From positions 62,001 through 126,000 of the forward strand of contig JAIWNF010000028.1 of NCBI GenBank assembly GCA_025093555.1: a stretch of 64,000 nucleotides of DNA, read 5' to 3'. Within the stretch, counting starts at the first letter, position 1. Each line of letters begins with the position of its first letter. Positions 1 through 11,245 of this stretch are shown one piece after another. Position numbers and translations under genes: made by a program. The notes beneath the pieces were generated by a model that saw only the letters and a list, made by a program, of their open reading frames with translations, searched no databases and was not told the DNA's origin. Origin of the DNA: Circinella umbellata. Taxonomy: Eukaryota > Mucoromycota > Mucoromycetes > Mucorales > Lichtheimiaceae.

Positions 1-156
1 TGATTCAAATTGAGCCTTGGGGAAAGGATAGGTAATAAAATAGTCACTGTGTTTATATCATGTTCTATTATAAGAATAATATGAGCATTATGATATTTTG
101 ATTCGACTATCATTGACAACTTATAAAAATATATTATATATTTATGTCTTGCCATA

Positions 157-2411
157 ATGACCACACAAAAAAGTTTGCGTGTCCGTATTACTCAAGCTAG
201 TCATATTCGTGATGACTTACCTGGTGCCTTATTAACTACTGAAGAAATTGGATACAAAGCTTCCGATGATGCTATTAAAATCACTGAAACCGGTGGTGTT
301 ATCCGCAATGGAAACATTGAAGCCCGTGTGACCAAAAAAGAAGGAAAACTTGTTTTTTGGGATGTCAAGAATAATTGTGAACTTGTTCGTGAAGCACAAC
401 CCCATATTTGGATTAATGGTCGCGTTATTCGTCCATTGTCGGGCGACGCATATAAAATTGAAGCTAATTTTCAAGCTTATGACGATGAGAAATTTTATGG
501 TCTTGGACAGGTAAATCAATAGAAAAATGTAAAGAATTCTGAGAAGAACCCACGTGTGCGTGCGAAAAGAAAAATGTTATTGTTTATATATATACTTAGA
601 TAATTAAAGTATTAACGTAATTTTCTTTATGTATTTGTATGTCTCAAATAACAGCACCATCATGGTAAGTTGAACCAAAAGGGTTGCGTAATTGATCTTT
701 GTCAACGCAACGCCCATGTTACTATACCATTTTTGGTGTCGAGTCGAGGTTATGGTTTCTTATGGAATAATCCTGCTGTTGGTCGTGTTGAACTTGGTAT
801 GGGACTGACACGCTGGGTTGCTGATGTGTCTCCACAAATGGATGTAAGCTGTTAAAAGCTTGAAATTTTTAAAAAAAATTGATTGATTGTTCTCATTGTA
901 AAGCTTAATAACTTTTATTCATGTGATAAAATTACATAGTACTGGATTACAGCAGGTGACTCAGTTGCTGACATTATGTCGAACTATGTGGATGTTACCG
1001 GGCATTCTCCTCCTCTTCCATACTACGCTTCTGGGTTCTGGCAATGTCGTTTGCGATATAAGTCCCAAGAAGAGGTGTTGAGAGTGGCTCGTGAATATAA
1101 GAAGCGTGGCTTACCCTTGGATATCATCGTCATTGATTACTTTCATTGGACTCATCATGGTGATTGGAAGTTTGATCCTAAAGCTTTTCCTGACCCAAAG
1201 GCAATGGTAGATGAATTAAAGGAATTGAACATAGAAGTGATGGTTTCCATTTGGCCCACTCTCCAACCGGATTCTGAGAATTTTGAAGAAATGGAGCGCC
1301 GTGGTTTATTGCTCCGTAACGCAAGAGGACTTAATGTCCATCATCGTTTCTATGATAACCCTACTCTTATCGAATCCAAGTATATTACTCATTATGATGC
1401 AACTAACCCCGAAGGTCGTGAGTTTATTTGGTCTAAGGTAAAAAAGAATTATCACGATCTTGGCATTAAGATCTGGTGGCTCGGTAAGTTTCCATCACCT
1501 CTTTTTATTGTTTATCACTGTTCACATTATAACAAGTTAACTCATCATTGTGTGTAAATAATAATTTAGATGCCGATGAACCGGAAATCGAACCTGTACA
1601 GCCTGAAATGCTTCGCTTCCATGTTGGTGACGGTGCTTCGGTTTATAACATCAGTCCTATGCTTCATGGTATGGGTTTCTATAAGGGTATGAAACAAGAA
1701 GGACATAAAGATGGTGATATTATTTCGCTTTCTCGTTCTGGTTGGGCTGGTTCTCAACGCTGGGGTCAGGCCATTTGGTCCGGTGATATTACTTCTACCT
1801 TCGAAACATTGGCTGGTCAAGTACGTGCTGGACTTAATATGGGATTGAGCGGAATTCCTTGGTGGACAACCGATATTGGTGGATTTGTTGAGGGCAATAT
1901 TTACGATACAGAATTTCGAGAACTAATTGTTCGTTGGTTCCAATACGGTGCCTTCTGTCCATTGTTCCGTCTTCATGGATTTCGTGACCCTATGCCTGAG
2001 CCCCAAATGGGTGCTGAAAATGAAGTTTGGAGCTATGGCGATGAACCTTACAAGATTATGTCCACCTTTTTGCATATGCGTGAACGTCTTCGCCCTTACG
2101 TTATGGAACAAATGGACAAAGCCGCCAAGGATGGCACCCCTCCTATGCGTCCTCTTTTTTATGACTTTGAAACAGACGCCAAGACATGGGAAATTGAAGA
2201 TGAATTTTTATTTGGCCCTTCCATTTTGGTTGCTCCTGTATTGGAATACAAGGCACGTTCGCGTCAAGTTTACTTACCTGCTGGTGCCAAATGGACTAAT
2301 GCGTGGACTGGTGACGTTTTGGAAGGAGGTCAAACCATTACTGCAGACGCCCCTCTTGAACAAATTCCTCTTTATTTGCGTGATGATGCTAAACTTCCTA
2401 TTAGTAACTAA
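157..2411 (+). CDS. Glycoside hydrolase family 31 (alpha-xylosidase/alpha-glucosidase type)
   Basis: Four exons join in frame: 157-510, 655-843, 940-1483 and 1570-2411, giving 642 residues. Introns are short GT-AG. The catalytic (beta/alpha)8 barrel is recognised from the DYFHW strand, the WWLDADEPE segment whose first Asp (about residue 363, its codon split by intron 3) is the expected GH31 nucleophile, and the IWSGDI segment with the likely acid/base Asp near residue 435; PWWTTDIGGF follows. The WLDAxEPE form is closer to bacterial-style alpha-xylosidases (XylS/YicI group) than to the classical fungal WIDMNE alpha-glucosidases; this is from family knowledge, and substrate is inferred. No signal peptide is visible, so it is probably intracellular and would release alpha-linked xylose or glucose from oligosaccharides. 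The start at 157 is the first ATG in the frame. At 642 residues it is shorter than typical (about 770) bacterial members, mainly at both ends. Confidence 0.88.
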
Positions 2412-2950
2412 ATGAAAAAGGCTGTAGTAGTAGCTTATTTTTTATACGTTTTTGTTATCTAAATTGTATATGATTATAAATTTTAAATATATATATATAT
2501 ATCCTTCATTCAATGCATAAATTGCTTTTGTATGATTTACTACTATTGGTCTTTATATAATGTGATTAATTAGTTATGGTCGTATAAGAATATGGCTTCC
2601 AGGTAGTGAAATTTTCCACCGTCATTATACAACAATAGTTCCTCCTCTGTTGTTACCATATAAATAATTTATCATAAATGAAACTAATATCTATAAAAAT
2701 GGTTTCAATTATTTTTTTGATGCACAAGTATCAATAATCTACTTTTTCTTTTCTTATTACATGCTCTATTCTTTTTGTGAATATGTTGAAAGCCTTTTTT
2801 GGCCGAATAGTAAGGAAATCGAAAATTTATTTTTGAGAAAAAAGGGGTGTGTGCTAGCACAAAGAAATAGATCTAGGAAAAGACTCTGGAAGTACTCCGA
2901 ACGAACATCTTTTTTTTGTATTTTGCTCATATTTTTATTTTTATTTTTAA
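2412..2950. other. Intergenic, GH31 to LCL3
   Basis: AT-rich spacer between two co-oriented genes, with a (TA)n run near 2490-2502 just after the GH31 stop. A short open frame at 2761-2964 overlaps the LCL3 start and looks like 5' leader rather than a gene. No RNA gene or conserved protein segment was seen. Confidence 0.5.
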
Positions 2951-3981
2951 ATGCCCCGAAATGAAGATCTAACATGGAGTGATGAAATCGTGCAAAAAAC
3001 TTGGCGACCTATAGCATTCATTATTGGTATTGGCTTACCCATTTCATATATCTTTTATACACGTGTCATTGGCAAAAGATTCCCAACCTCCGGGCACATT
3101 CCCCCAGAAGCGTTTACGAAAAAGCAAATTATTCGTGGTCGTGTTGTATCTGTTGGTGATAGTGATAACTTCCGATTATATCATACACCCGGTTTGGGAT
3201 GGGGATGGGCAAGAAAAGTTCCCACTAAAAGAAAAGGTAATAATACTTTTTTTTTTTTGCATGAATAAAGCTAATATTCATAGTTTTACTTAAAATATTA
3301 TATATCGTTTCGTGTTGCTGTAAACTAGAATTGGCTAAACAAACAATTCCCATTCGGTTGGCTGGTATTGATGCACCTGAGGTTAGTTACACTTTATAGC
3401 CGCAACATACAAATATAATATTTATATTCATTGTGATCCTGTTTAGGGATCTCATTTTGGAATGCCCGCACAACCACTTTCTAGTGAATCCAAAGAGTTT
3501 TTGACATCGATGGTATTGGATCGTAATATACAAGTTCAATTACTGAGTCGGGATCAATATCAACGAGTGGTATGAAAATGATATGCTGATAAACAAGTAT
3601 GATAAAATGGAAATGATAGTTTATCTGTTCTTATTTGTAATATATATATATATATACTATTAATAATTTAGGTTGCAATGGCATATGTACGACATCCGCC
3701 GTTTTATCGATTAAAAAATGTATCGGTAGAAATGTTAAAAGCGGGAATGGCTACTATCTATACGGCAGGGGGTAAACAATACGGAAATGATTTTGAAAAA
3801 CTGAAAATGGGAGAAGCTAGGGCAAAGTAAGCAATTTATCAATATATGTTTACTGTAGCGCTAGAAAATTAATCAATTTTCATTTCATTTTCTTGATAGA
3901 TTACTTAAAAAAGGCGTTTGGGGTTTGAAGAATTTTGTCTCACCAGGAGATCATAAAGCAAAATACTTAAACAAGATGTAG
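2951..3981 (+). CDS. LCL3: Lcl3-like staphylococcal-nuclease-fold endonuclease
   Basis: Five exons (2951-3236, 3329-3381, 3447-3569, 3672-3826, 3900-3981) give 232 residues, the usual size for fungal Lcl3. An N-terminal membrane segment (about residues 20-40, around IAFIIGIGLPISYIF) precedes an SNase domain: RGRVVSVGDSDNFRLYHTPG, then IPIRLAGIDAPE carrying the Arg and Asp used in catalysis and calcium binding, then the SRDQYQRVVAMAYV stretch with the second catalytic Arg, and a C-terminal KKGVWGLKNF helix. Yeast Lcl3 is a membrane-anchored, probably mitochondrial nuclease of uncertain physiological substrate. The start at 2951 is the first ATG and puts the membrane anchor in the usual place. 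The assignment rests on the complete SNase motif order, so I am confident of the family but not of the role. Confidence 0.9.
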
Positions 3982-4640
3982 AACTCCATGTTGCAACACT
4001 AAATTTGTGTATATGATATCATTGTATAATTAGCATCACTTTTGATTAATACCTAGTAACTTTTATATATTCTGTTTGCTTCGATTGGAGCAACACTATT
4101 ACAGTATTCAATTCATATAATTGGGTTATTGCTGCAAAAATTCAATATTCATTTTTTCTTCTTCTTGTAATAATAAATTGTATGTATGATATTCTACAAT
4201 CTAAATATAAGAATTTAATGATGGCTTACCCCTGTTAATTTGTGTCTTTTAAATTTTGATGGAGTACTGCCGCCAAGGTGAAAACCAATCCCTTGGTAAC
4301 CAAAGTGCATTATCGGTGAAACAAATAAAGATCGCCTTGTACAGTCTTCTGGTTACTTCTTGTTTTTATGTATACCCCTCCTCCCATGTAACCATTATTT
4401 CTGGGGTCCTAGTACTCAAAATAAACACTATCTAGAATATTGATAGAATAATAATAAAGTGATAACAGTAAATTAGATTACACAGGCCGTTCATTTAGAA
4501 TATATTTTTTCCGAGACAACTCCAAATAGAACTGGTCCCTGATGTATTCTTTCCCGTTGAATTATATAAACACATATAATAAAAAAAAGCATTCTTTTAT
4601 ATTTTTCATTATCTTTGTTCCTTCATCTACATAATCTACT
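3982..4640. other. Intergenic, LCL3 to GT2 gene
   Basis: About 0.66 kb of AT-rich DNA carrying the LCL3 3' end and the promoter of the next gene. I see no reading frame, RNA or repeat that I can support. Confidence 0.4.
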
Positions 4641-5873
4641 ATGCTATACCTAACAGCGGATTTTTTCCCGATATTTGTACCATTAGGTGTCATTGGTTTT
4701 TATCGATATTTGATTTTTTTTATCAAGTTAATAGCCTATGGGGTATACCGGCCAATACGACCACTAGAAAAGCCAATCTACGACCCAGAAAAAGATGTGA
4801 CCATCGTTGTTCCAACAATTGATGCAGGTGATGAATTCCGTGAGGCAGCTTACTCATGGTTAGCTTGTAATCCAAAAGAAATTCTTGTTGTCACTGAAGA
4901 GGTCATGCGAGAACCCATTCAAGAGCTCGCCAATTCTGTTGCACCTGATAAAATCAAAGTATATACAGTACCCAAGGCAAGTAAACGTGAACAAATGGCT
5001 GAAGGTATACGACATACCAATACCGATATTCTTGTTTTTGCAGACGATGATGCTATTTGGAAACCTACTATGCTGCAATATATTTTAGCTTGTTTTGAAG
5101 ATGAATCGATTGGTGGTGTAGGTACATCCCAAGGAGTTAAAACATTGGGTAAACGTCAAACGGTTTGGGAAGTACTTGCTGGTTTTCGATTAACAATTCG
5201 CAACATTGAAGTGGCTGCATCGACCCATATCGATGGTGGTGTCTGTTGTATTTCTGGACGAACAGCAGCTTATCGTACAGTGATTCTTAAAGATCCAAGC
5301 TTTATACATAATTTTACTAATGATTACTGGCGTGGTAAATACAAGCTTAATTCAGGTGATGACAAGTTTTTAACTCGATGGATGATTTCTCATGGTTGGC
5401 GCACATATATGCAAGTATGTAAAGAGGCTCAATTATTATCGACGTTTAAGGATAACTGGCGGTTTTTATTGCAAGTATTGCGATGGACACGCAATACTTG
5501 GCGATCGGATTTTCGATCATTGTTTACTGAACGATTCTTATGGACAACACATCCATTTGTATCTTATACTATGATTGACAAATTTTTTAACCCATTAACA
5601 TTGCTCAGTGGACCTGCGTCTGTTGTCATCTTATGCTTCTTGCAATATCATTTACCGGAATGGAATATTCTCGTGTCATATCTGGTTTGGTTAATGTTAA
5701 CACGTCTTGTTAAACTTTCTCCGCATTTAATCCGTTATCCACAGCATATTATATGTTTACCTGCCTTTTTAGTATTCAACTTCTATTTTGCATTGATGAA
5801 ATTATATGCTTTATTTACTTTAAATGTAACTGGTTGGGGAACGAGAAAAATGGCTGTTGAACAAAATAAATAA
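4641..5873 (+). CDS. Family 2 membrane glycosyltransferase (Cps1/hyaluronan-synthase-like)
   Basis: An uninterrupted 410-residue frame. An N-terminal membrane segment (about 8-38) is followed by a GT2 catalytic domain: VTIVVPTIDAGDEF (nucleotide-sugar binding strand), FADDDA near residues 133-138 (DxD, metal and UDP-sugar), the SGDDKFLTRW acceptor-side Asp pair near 240, and QVLRW near 278, which is the QxxRW motif of processive synthases. Three or so hydrophobic segments close the protein. This layout matches fungal Cps1 and class I hyaluronan synthases, which polymerise and export a polysaccharide across the plasma membrane. Which sugar is made cannot be read from the sequence. It differs from the chitin synthase at 44.9-48.4 kb in size and motif context. 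It is the only long protein gene in the window with no intron, which may point to retroposition or transfer. Confidence 0.88.
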   Translation: MLYLTADFFPIFVPLGVIGFYRYLIFFIKLIAYGVYRPIRPLEKPIYDPEKDVTIVVPTIDAGDEFREAAYSWLACNPKEILVVTEEVMREPIQELANSVAPDKIKVYTVPKASKREQMAEGIRHTNTDILVFADDDAIWKPTMLQYILACFEDESIGGVGTSQGVKTLGKRQTVWEVLAGFRLTIRNIEVAASTHIDGGVCCISGRTAAYRTVILKDPSFIHNFTNDYWRGKYKLNSGDDKFLTRWMISHGWRTYMQVCKEAQLLSTFKDNWRFLLQVLRWTRNTWRSDFRSLFTERFLWTTHPFVSYTMIDKFFNPLTLLSGPASVVILCFLQYHLPEWNILVSYLVWLMLTRLVKLSPHLIRYPQHIICLPAFLVFNFYFALMKLYALFTLNVTGWGTRKMAVEQNK

Positions 5874-5936
5874 ATTTATTTTTGACGCTCCTTTAACTTT
5901 TTCCTTACTTTACACAAAAAAAGCCTTGATTTTTAT

Positions 5937-7328
5937 ATGATGGTTGCATATAATGAAGTATCAACTGAAAGTTTTGCTGGATTATACAATGCCATTCTTG
6001 ACAAAGTTAGTAATGCTCAATATGTCGCTATCGACTGTGAATTCACTGGGCATCTACGCGACTTGATCTCTAATATGGAACAACGTTACGATGCTATGGC
6101 TCAAGTAGTACGATCGCATTCGATCCTTTCTGTGGGTTTGACAACAATTACGGCTGATCGCGCGTTTGATAATTTTGAATTCTTATTAAACAATCAAACA
6201 CCTTATCAATCCAATGCAGCGAATCTCAAATTCCTTGCACAAAGCGGTTTCGACTTTAATCGTCATTACAGTATTGGTCTTCCTTTTCGTCCGGGTCCTT
6301 TTTCCGCTACAACACAACAGCAACAAAAATCATCATCATCTACCGCTAAAAACAAAAAAATGGGACAAAAGAATTATCAACAACAACAGAAACAATTACA
6401 AGATACACAAGAACGACAATTACGTGAATTATGGTTCGATATATTTAATATTTTACGCACAAAGAATATTCCATTGATTGTTCATAATGGTTTACTTGAT
6501 TTGATGTACATTTACCAAAGCTTTATCACGAGTTTACCTGCTAAACTTTCGGGATTTGTGGCGGATATGGTAGAGGCGTTTCCAGGTGGGATTTATGATA
6601 CAAAATATATATCAAATTATGTTAGCTACGAACAAATAACGTTTTTGGCTTACTTGTATCACAAATATAAGCGTACTGGTTACAAAGTTGATGTTCAAAA
6701 AGCATTGACACCAGCATATATTGATGATAACCACGATGAAAACAATACTCAACCTAAAAAACGACGACGTAAAAATAGTCATGACAACGATGATAAAAGT
6801 CTAGAAATCTGTCACTCATTTGCTGTATGTATTTTTTTATCTTCTTTTTGCTTGTTTCAAGTGTTTTTTCAATCTACAGAATCTGTTTTGGCACCCAATT
6901 GACGAGATGTTTAAAAACGTGTATATTATATTTAGACACGAGGTTATTGTCCTGCAGGACAAGCTTGTAAACGCTCGCATGATTTGGACCGTATTTTGGA
7001 CCGGGATCAAAACGTAAATACAAAAGATCCATCATCAGTACCATCAGTACCATCATCACCAGAACAAGAACAGCAGCAAGTTAAATCTATGCAACAACAA
7101 AAGGAACATTCAGCACACTATGATTCATATATGACAGGATATATTTTTTGTTACATGGTAACACAATATCAAGCAGGAGATGAATTACATGATGCAATGA
7201 ACAAACTCAATATCATGAAACTCGACATACCGCTAAGAATCACTCATGGTAACTTTTCAAAACCCACTTTACAATGGCAAACTGTAAAGAAATATTTACA
7301 TGATCGACATATTTCCCGGACGAAATAA
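5937..7328 (+). CDS. TOE1: TOE1-like CAF1-family 3'-5' exoribonuclease with CCCH finger
   Basis: Two exons, 5937-6824 and 6936-7328, give 426 residues. The DEDD nuclease core is complete: AIDCEFTG (first Asp and Glu, about residue 32), the HNGLLDLMY segment with the middle Asp, and HYDSYMTGYIF near the C-terminus with the last Asp. Inserted before the final motif is a CCCH zinc finger spaced C-x8-C-x5-C-x3-H (C-HSFATRGY-C-PAGQA-C-KRS-H) preceded by a basic KKRRRK stretch likely to act in nuclear import. The finger inside a CAF1 fold is diagnostic of Target of EGR1 (TOE1), which trims 3' tails of snRNAs and other small RNAs in Cajal bodies in animals. The only intron cuts the finger after SFA. 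A glutamine- and serine-rich insert lies at about residues 120-165. The ATG at 5937 is doubled (MM); either could serve. Confidence 0.9.
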
Positions 7329-7448
7329 CTTGTAATATAATATAATATTCTTTATTCTCTTTTTTCGTTTTCTCTCACTCTCACTCTCATGAAAAAAATA
7401 AATCCTTCATCCATAACAACAATATATTCAACTCCTCCAAATGACATT

Positions 7449-8079
7449 TTAAGCGGAAACAGGACCTTCTCCTCCTGGTATCAACTATAATGGTAATGAT
7501 ATAATAATTAATAACATAAGCATTTGTTGTATTGTATTATATCGAATATAATAAGAATAAATTATATCCACTTACAGCGCAAATATTGTTGCCATTCAAT
7601 AAAATTTGATCCAATTTGCTAATCTTGTAACCATCTTGTGTATTTTCACTATTGAAAATATTACAGTTTGTATTATTTGATTGACTATCCCTTTTTCTTA
7701 TAACGATAATCCTGTCTAATTATTTAACTTACTATTCTGTTACGTCTTCTAATACCATATCTATAATAGAATATTATTCAAAGAAATCTTTATTATTTAT
7801 ATCTCTTTACACATACGTTATTCATTTCCTTTTTTGCATCGAACTATGTATCTACTTACTAACATAATCGTCAAAACCGAGTAATTTGCCAGTAAATTCT
7901 TTTTCGGTCTTCATGACTACCCAGATCTGTGATCCAATACATTTATCAATAAGTTCTAATTAAGGTATGATAATTATGTCAGTAATATAATAAAATAATT
8001 ATACGATCTATAAGTAGAGGGGATTGGTACAGAAAAAAAAGAGATGCTAACCTAATGGTAATAGTTGCGAAACATTCAT
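7449..8079 (-). CDS. LSM5: U6 snRNA-associated Sm-like protein LSm5
   Basis: Five very small exons on the minus strand join in frame: 8052-8079, 7860-7955, 7733-7760, 7576-7648 and 7449-7484, coding for 86 residues. The joined protein has the Sm1 motif ([37 protein letters not shown]) and the Sm2 motif ([18 protein letters not shown]), and closely follows human and yeast LSm5 over its whole length, including the VLEDVTEYE link. LSm5 is part of the LSm2-8 ring that holds the U6 snRNA 3' end and of the LSm1-7 ring in mRNA decapping and decay. All four introns have GT and AG ends. The gene is convergent with TOE1 and lies 220 bp upstream of the transporter gene's stop codon on the same strand. 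Confidence 0.93.
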
Positions 8080-8300
8080 TTTTTTATTTGTGGATATTAG
8101 TAGATAGAAAGTTAAGAATAAAAAAACGCGAAATTTAATAGAAGACAAGGAAAATAGAGTGCTGGGTTTATTTTGTTAGAAATAAAATGGAAGAGAGAGA
8201 GAAAAGAATATAAAGAGTGGAAGGAACGAGCTATAATTTTTTAAAGAAGAAAAGTATTATTCGTGTCTTTTATGGTACACATAAGAAGATATTTTAATAA

Positions 8301-10825
8301 TTAGTTTCCATTGGGGGTACATCGAGAAATAGGTGCTTCTTCACCACCGGCAGACCAAAGTGCAATAGTGATACCTGTAGTATAAGTCATGGAAACGACA
8401 CCAAAGATAATAATTGCAATATTGATAGCTTTTGCAGTAAATGTACGAGCCATAGCCTTATAATGGAATAGGGGAGGGAATAAGAAACAAAGTGGAACAC
8501 AACACAATGATCCTACAAGTGATACGAACTTGTCTAAGTCATCCGAACCAGCAATCGCAATACACGAACACACCAACACGGCTGCAAGACGAAAAGCATT
8601 TTTTTGCCATTTGACCACTGGATTATGTTTACCCGATCGAGTAAATAAAGCGGTTTCAATAATACGGATAGCAGGGAAGAGTTGTAATGGAATTGACAGA
8701 CAAATGGCCATAGCATACAAAGCTTGAATGGTGTTCACGATAGGCGTGGTTGGGAAATTAAGCAAGATCACGGTCTGAACCTTGTCACCAAATGCCATAT
8801 ACGAAATAAAGCCGACGGATAAAAAGATCAAAGTGATACCAAGCATTGTATAGCTAAGGACTTTTCCAAACTTTTCAGGCTCCTTCATGGATTCCGTGAT
8901 CGGAATGACCAAACCAACGCCTTCATACGTAAACACAGCTGTACCTATAAACATCGGAAACGATTGAGGGTTGATTATCCATTCCACGTTTCCAATACCG
9001 TGAGTAGCCAATGTTAAAAAGTCATAATAATACAAGTAGAGCAATCCCATCATGATAAAGATATCAGCGATCAATGCGGAAGAAGATAATTTTTGAATCT
9101 TGCGAATCATGGCAATCGGAACGAAGACGGCGACTTCACCTAGTATTAAGTATGGAAGTGGGACGTGAACTTCACAATTTGACAGAGCCTCGATCAACGC
9201 CTGAACGTTTTGGGCAACAAATACCATATACGCACACACAAACCCGATCTGTTGTGTAAACAATAAAGTTTCATCCCCATCCCTGTATTAGTATCCTTTC
9301 TCTTACCGTCTCATTCCCTTTCTTTTTTATATAGATAGAATATATAATACAACAAATCCGAAGAAGATAGTTATGATGTTTTATATTTACCTGAGCAAAA
9401 GTGATTGCTGTAAGAACTGCTATTCGCATAGATCGACCATATAAGATACCTCCAATATCACCAAAGGAAACGGGCACTTTATTCCGGGTCTCGACCAAAA
9501 GCAAGAAACTGTATAAAGAGATTAATGCGATTGCCGACAAGAGTGTAGTAGAAAAGAATATGCCTCCATTATAAAACCTGTTTTGAAAATAAAAAAAATC
9601 GTTGCCCACTTTTAGAAATACCGTTCAAAACAAACAAGAAGGAAATACAAAACCTTATTATTATTATTATTATTATTTATCAGGTTACACAACTTACGCT
9701 TTTGGTAGAAACATGACGCCTACACCGTCATAATTGATGAGAACAAAAAAGAATTTTTAAGATTAGTAAAAAGGTAGAAAAAATTAGGGATATTAAGCTA
9801 ATATTAATGAAATACTTATATGCTTTTATAATTACTTTACCTGTACCAACAAATGCTTTAAGTAATAAGAATACTGCTTTTGCAGGACTCGCGGTCCCTG
9901 GAACAGCATTCTCTTGAGCACGTCGAATCAAACGTTGTGCACGATCTTCATCGTCTTCACCGTCCGAACCATCCTCATAGCGACGTCTTCTTCTTCTTCT
10001 TCTTAACAAGCCAGTCTGCTCCCCTGGTTCCCCTTCTTCTTCCGTTTCATCATCATCGTCTGAATCACTCAAATCCTCACCACCAAAATGACCATAAAGA
10101 GCCAAGAAATCAACAAAGGTACGAGTCATCCAATGTGGGGGCTCTTTTCCTTGCCGTTGCGCTTGATCATAAACAAAATGACGACGAAAACCTCCTGGGT
10201 CCCTAAGACGTGCCAATGCTGGATCGGAAGGTTCTTGACGTGGAATATACACGGATTGTGATCTACTACGTTTTGCTTGTTCTGCATCTGCATCTTCCGC
10301 CCATTTGTAAATATCGTGTGTGATTGCACCACCAGGTAACTGATGAACCGATTTAGGAATACGACTACCACTTGCTGTTGAATAAGTATCTCCTTCACTG
10401 TTTTCTGCTGTTGAATGATTTGTACTGACTTTTTGAAGAATCGATGCTGCAGGGGACGTTTCTACTAAATGTCGTTTGACTACTCTTGCAACTTGGTCTT
10501 CTGGTAAGTCGACAGAAACAGTGTTATCGTCATAATTATAGGTTGGCGTTGAAAGGGGACGGAATAACCCTCCTCCACTTGATGTTGTAGTAACGTTTTC
10601 CAAATCAGTAGTACCATATGAACGAGAAGAACTAATACTTCGTGGTGGAGATGCACTACGTACGTTAGGTGGTACCGGAGATGAACTTAGACGGGCAATA
10701 GATGCGTTTCGATCAAAAGAACCTGCTAAACCACCTTCCTCTAGTTGGCTACTGTTATAATTTTCGCGATTCTGCTGTTGTTGATGATAGTTGTGTTTTG
10801 CATTGACAGGCAATGGCGATGACAT
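8301..10825 (-). CDS. Vacuolar amino-acid transporter, AAAP family (Avt3/Avt4-like)
   Basis: Exons 9841-10825, 9698-9719, 9391-9577 and 8301-9248 give 713 residues. The first ~300 residues are a hydrophilic, probably disordered tail with acidic and poly-Arg tracts (DSDDDDETEEE, then eight consecutive Arg), as in yeast Avt3/Avt4. The transport domain starts at AVFLLLKAFVGTGVMFLPKAFYNGG, the hallmark first helix of the family, and runs through about eleven membrane segments, including GTAVFTYEGVGLVIPITESM and YTMLGITLIFLSVGFISYMAFG. Avt3/4 export neutral amino acids from the vacuole using the proton gradient; that role is inferred here. The second exon is only 22 nt and codes for the GVMFLPKA core of helix 1. 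The start codon at 10825 is the first in the frame. An AT-rich intron carries a (TTA)n run. Confidence 0.92.
9655..9680. repeat. (TTA)n microsatellite in transporter intron
   Basis: About eight TTA units, slightly imperfect at the end, inside the intron between exons 2 and 3 of the vacuolar transporter gene. Likely a slippage tract. Confidence 0.85.
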
Positions 10826-11195
10826 TGTGTAAACGTAGAAAGCGAGGGGGTATATAGAAAAAAAAAGTTTTAGGATTTAAAGAGTAAAAAAGAAAGAGAA
10901 GGAAACGAAAAAAAATAGGACCCATCATGCATTCGTGAACCTTTGAATTGGTACTAGCATCACACAAACACACACAAACATAGACACACTCTCTCTTTCT
11001 CTCTCTTTCTCCTTATTATAGACCTTTCCATAAGTGATCTTTTTTGCATCATAACTCAAACTTCATTTTCGGTATCCGCTCCATAGTATGGTCACACGTA
11101 TGCAAAGACTCTCTATTACCCATGACATTGTTACGTATATGGTGAATCAATTGCCTTCTTTCGTTTGAAAAGAATGAATGGATATATCTTGTGTG

Positions 11196-11245
<50 letters not shown>

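Noticed and set aside
2761..2964. 67-codon open frame upstream of LCL3
   Set aside because: Overlaps the LCL3 start in another frame, no domain, composition of leader sequence.
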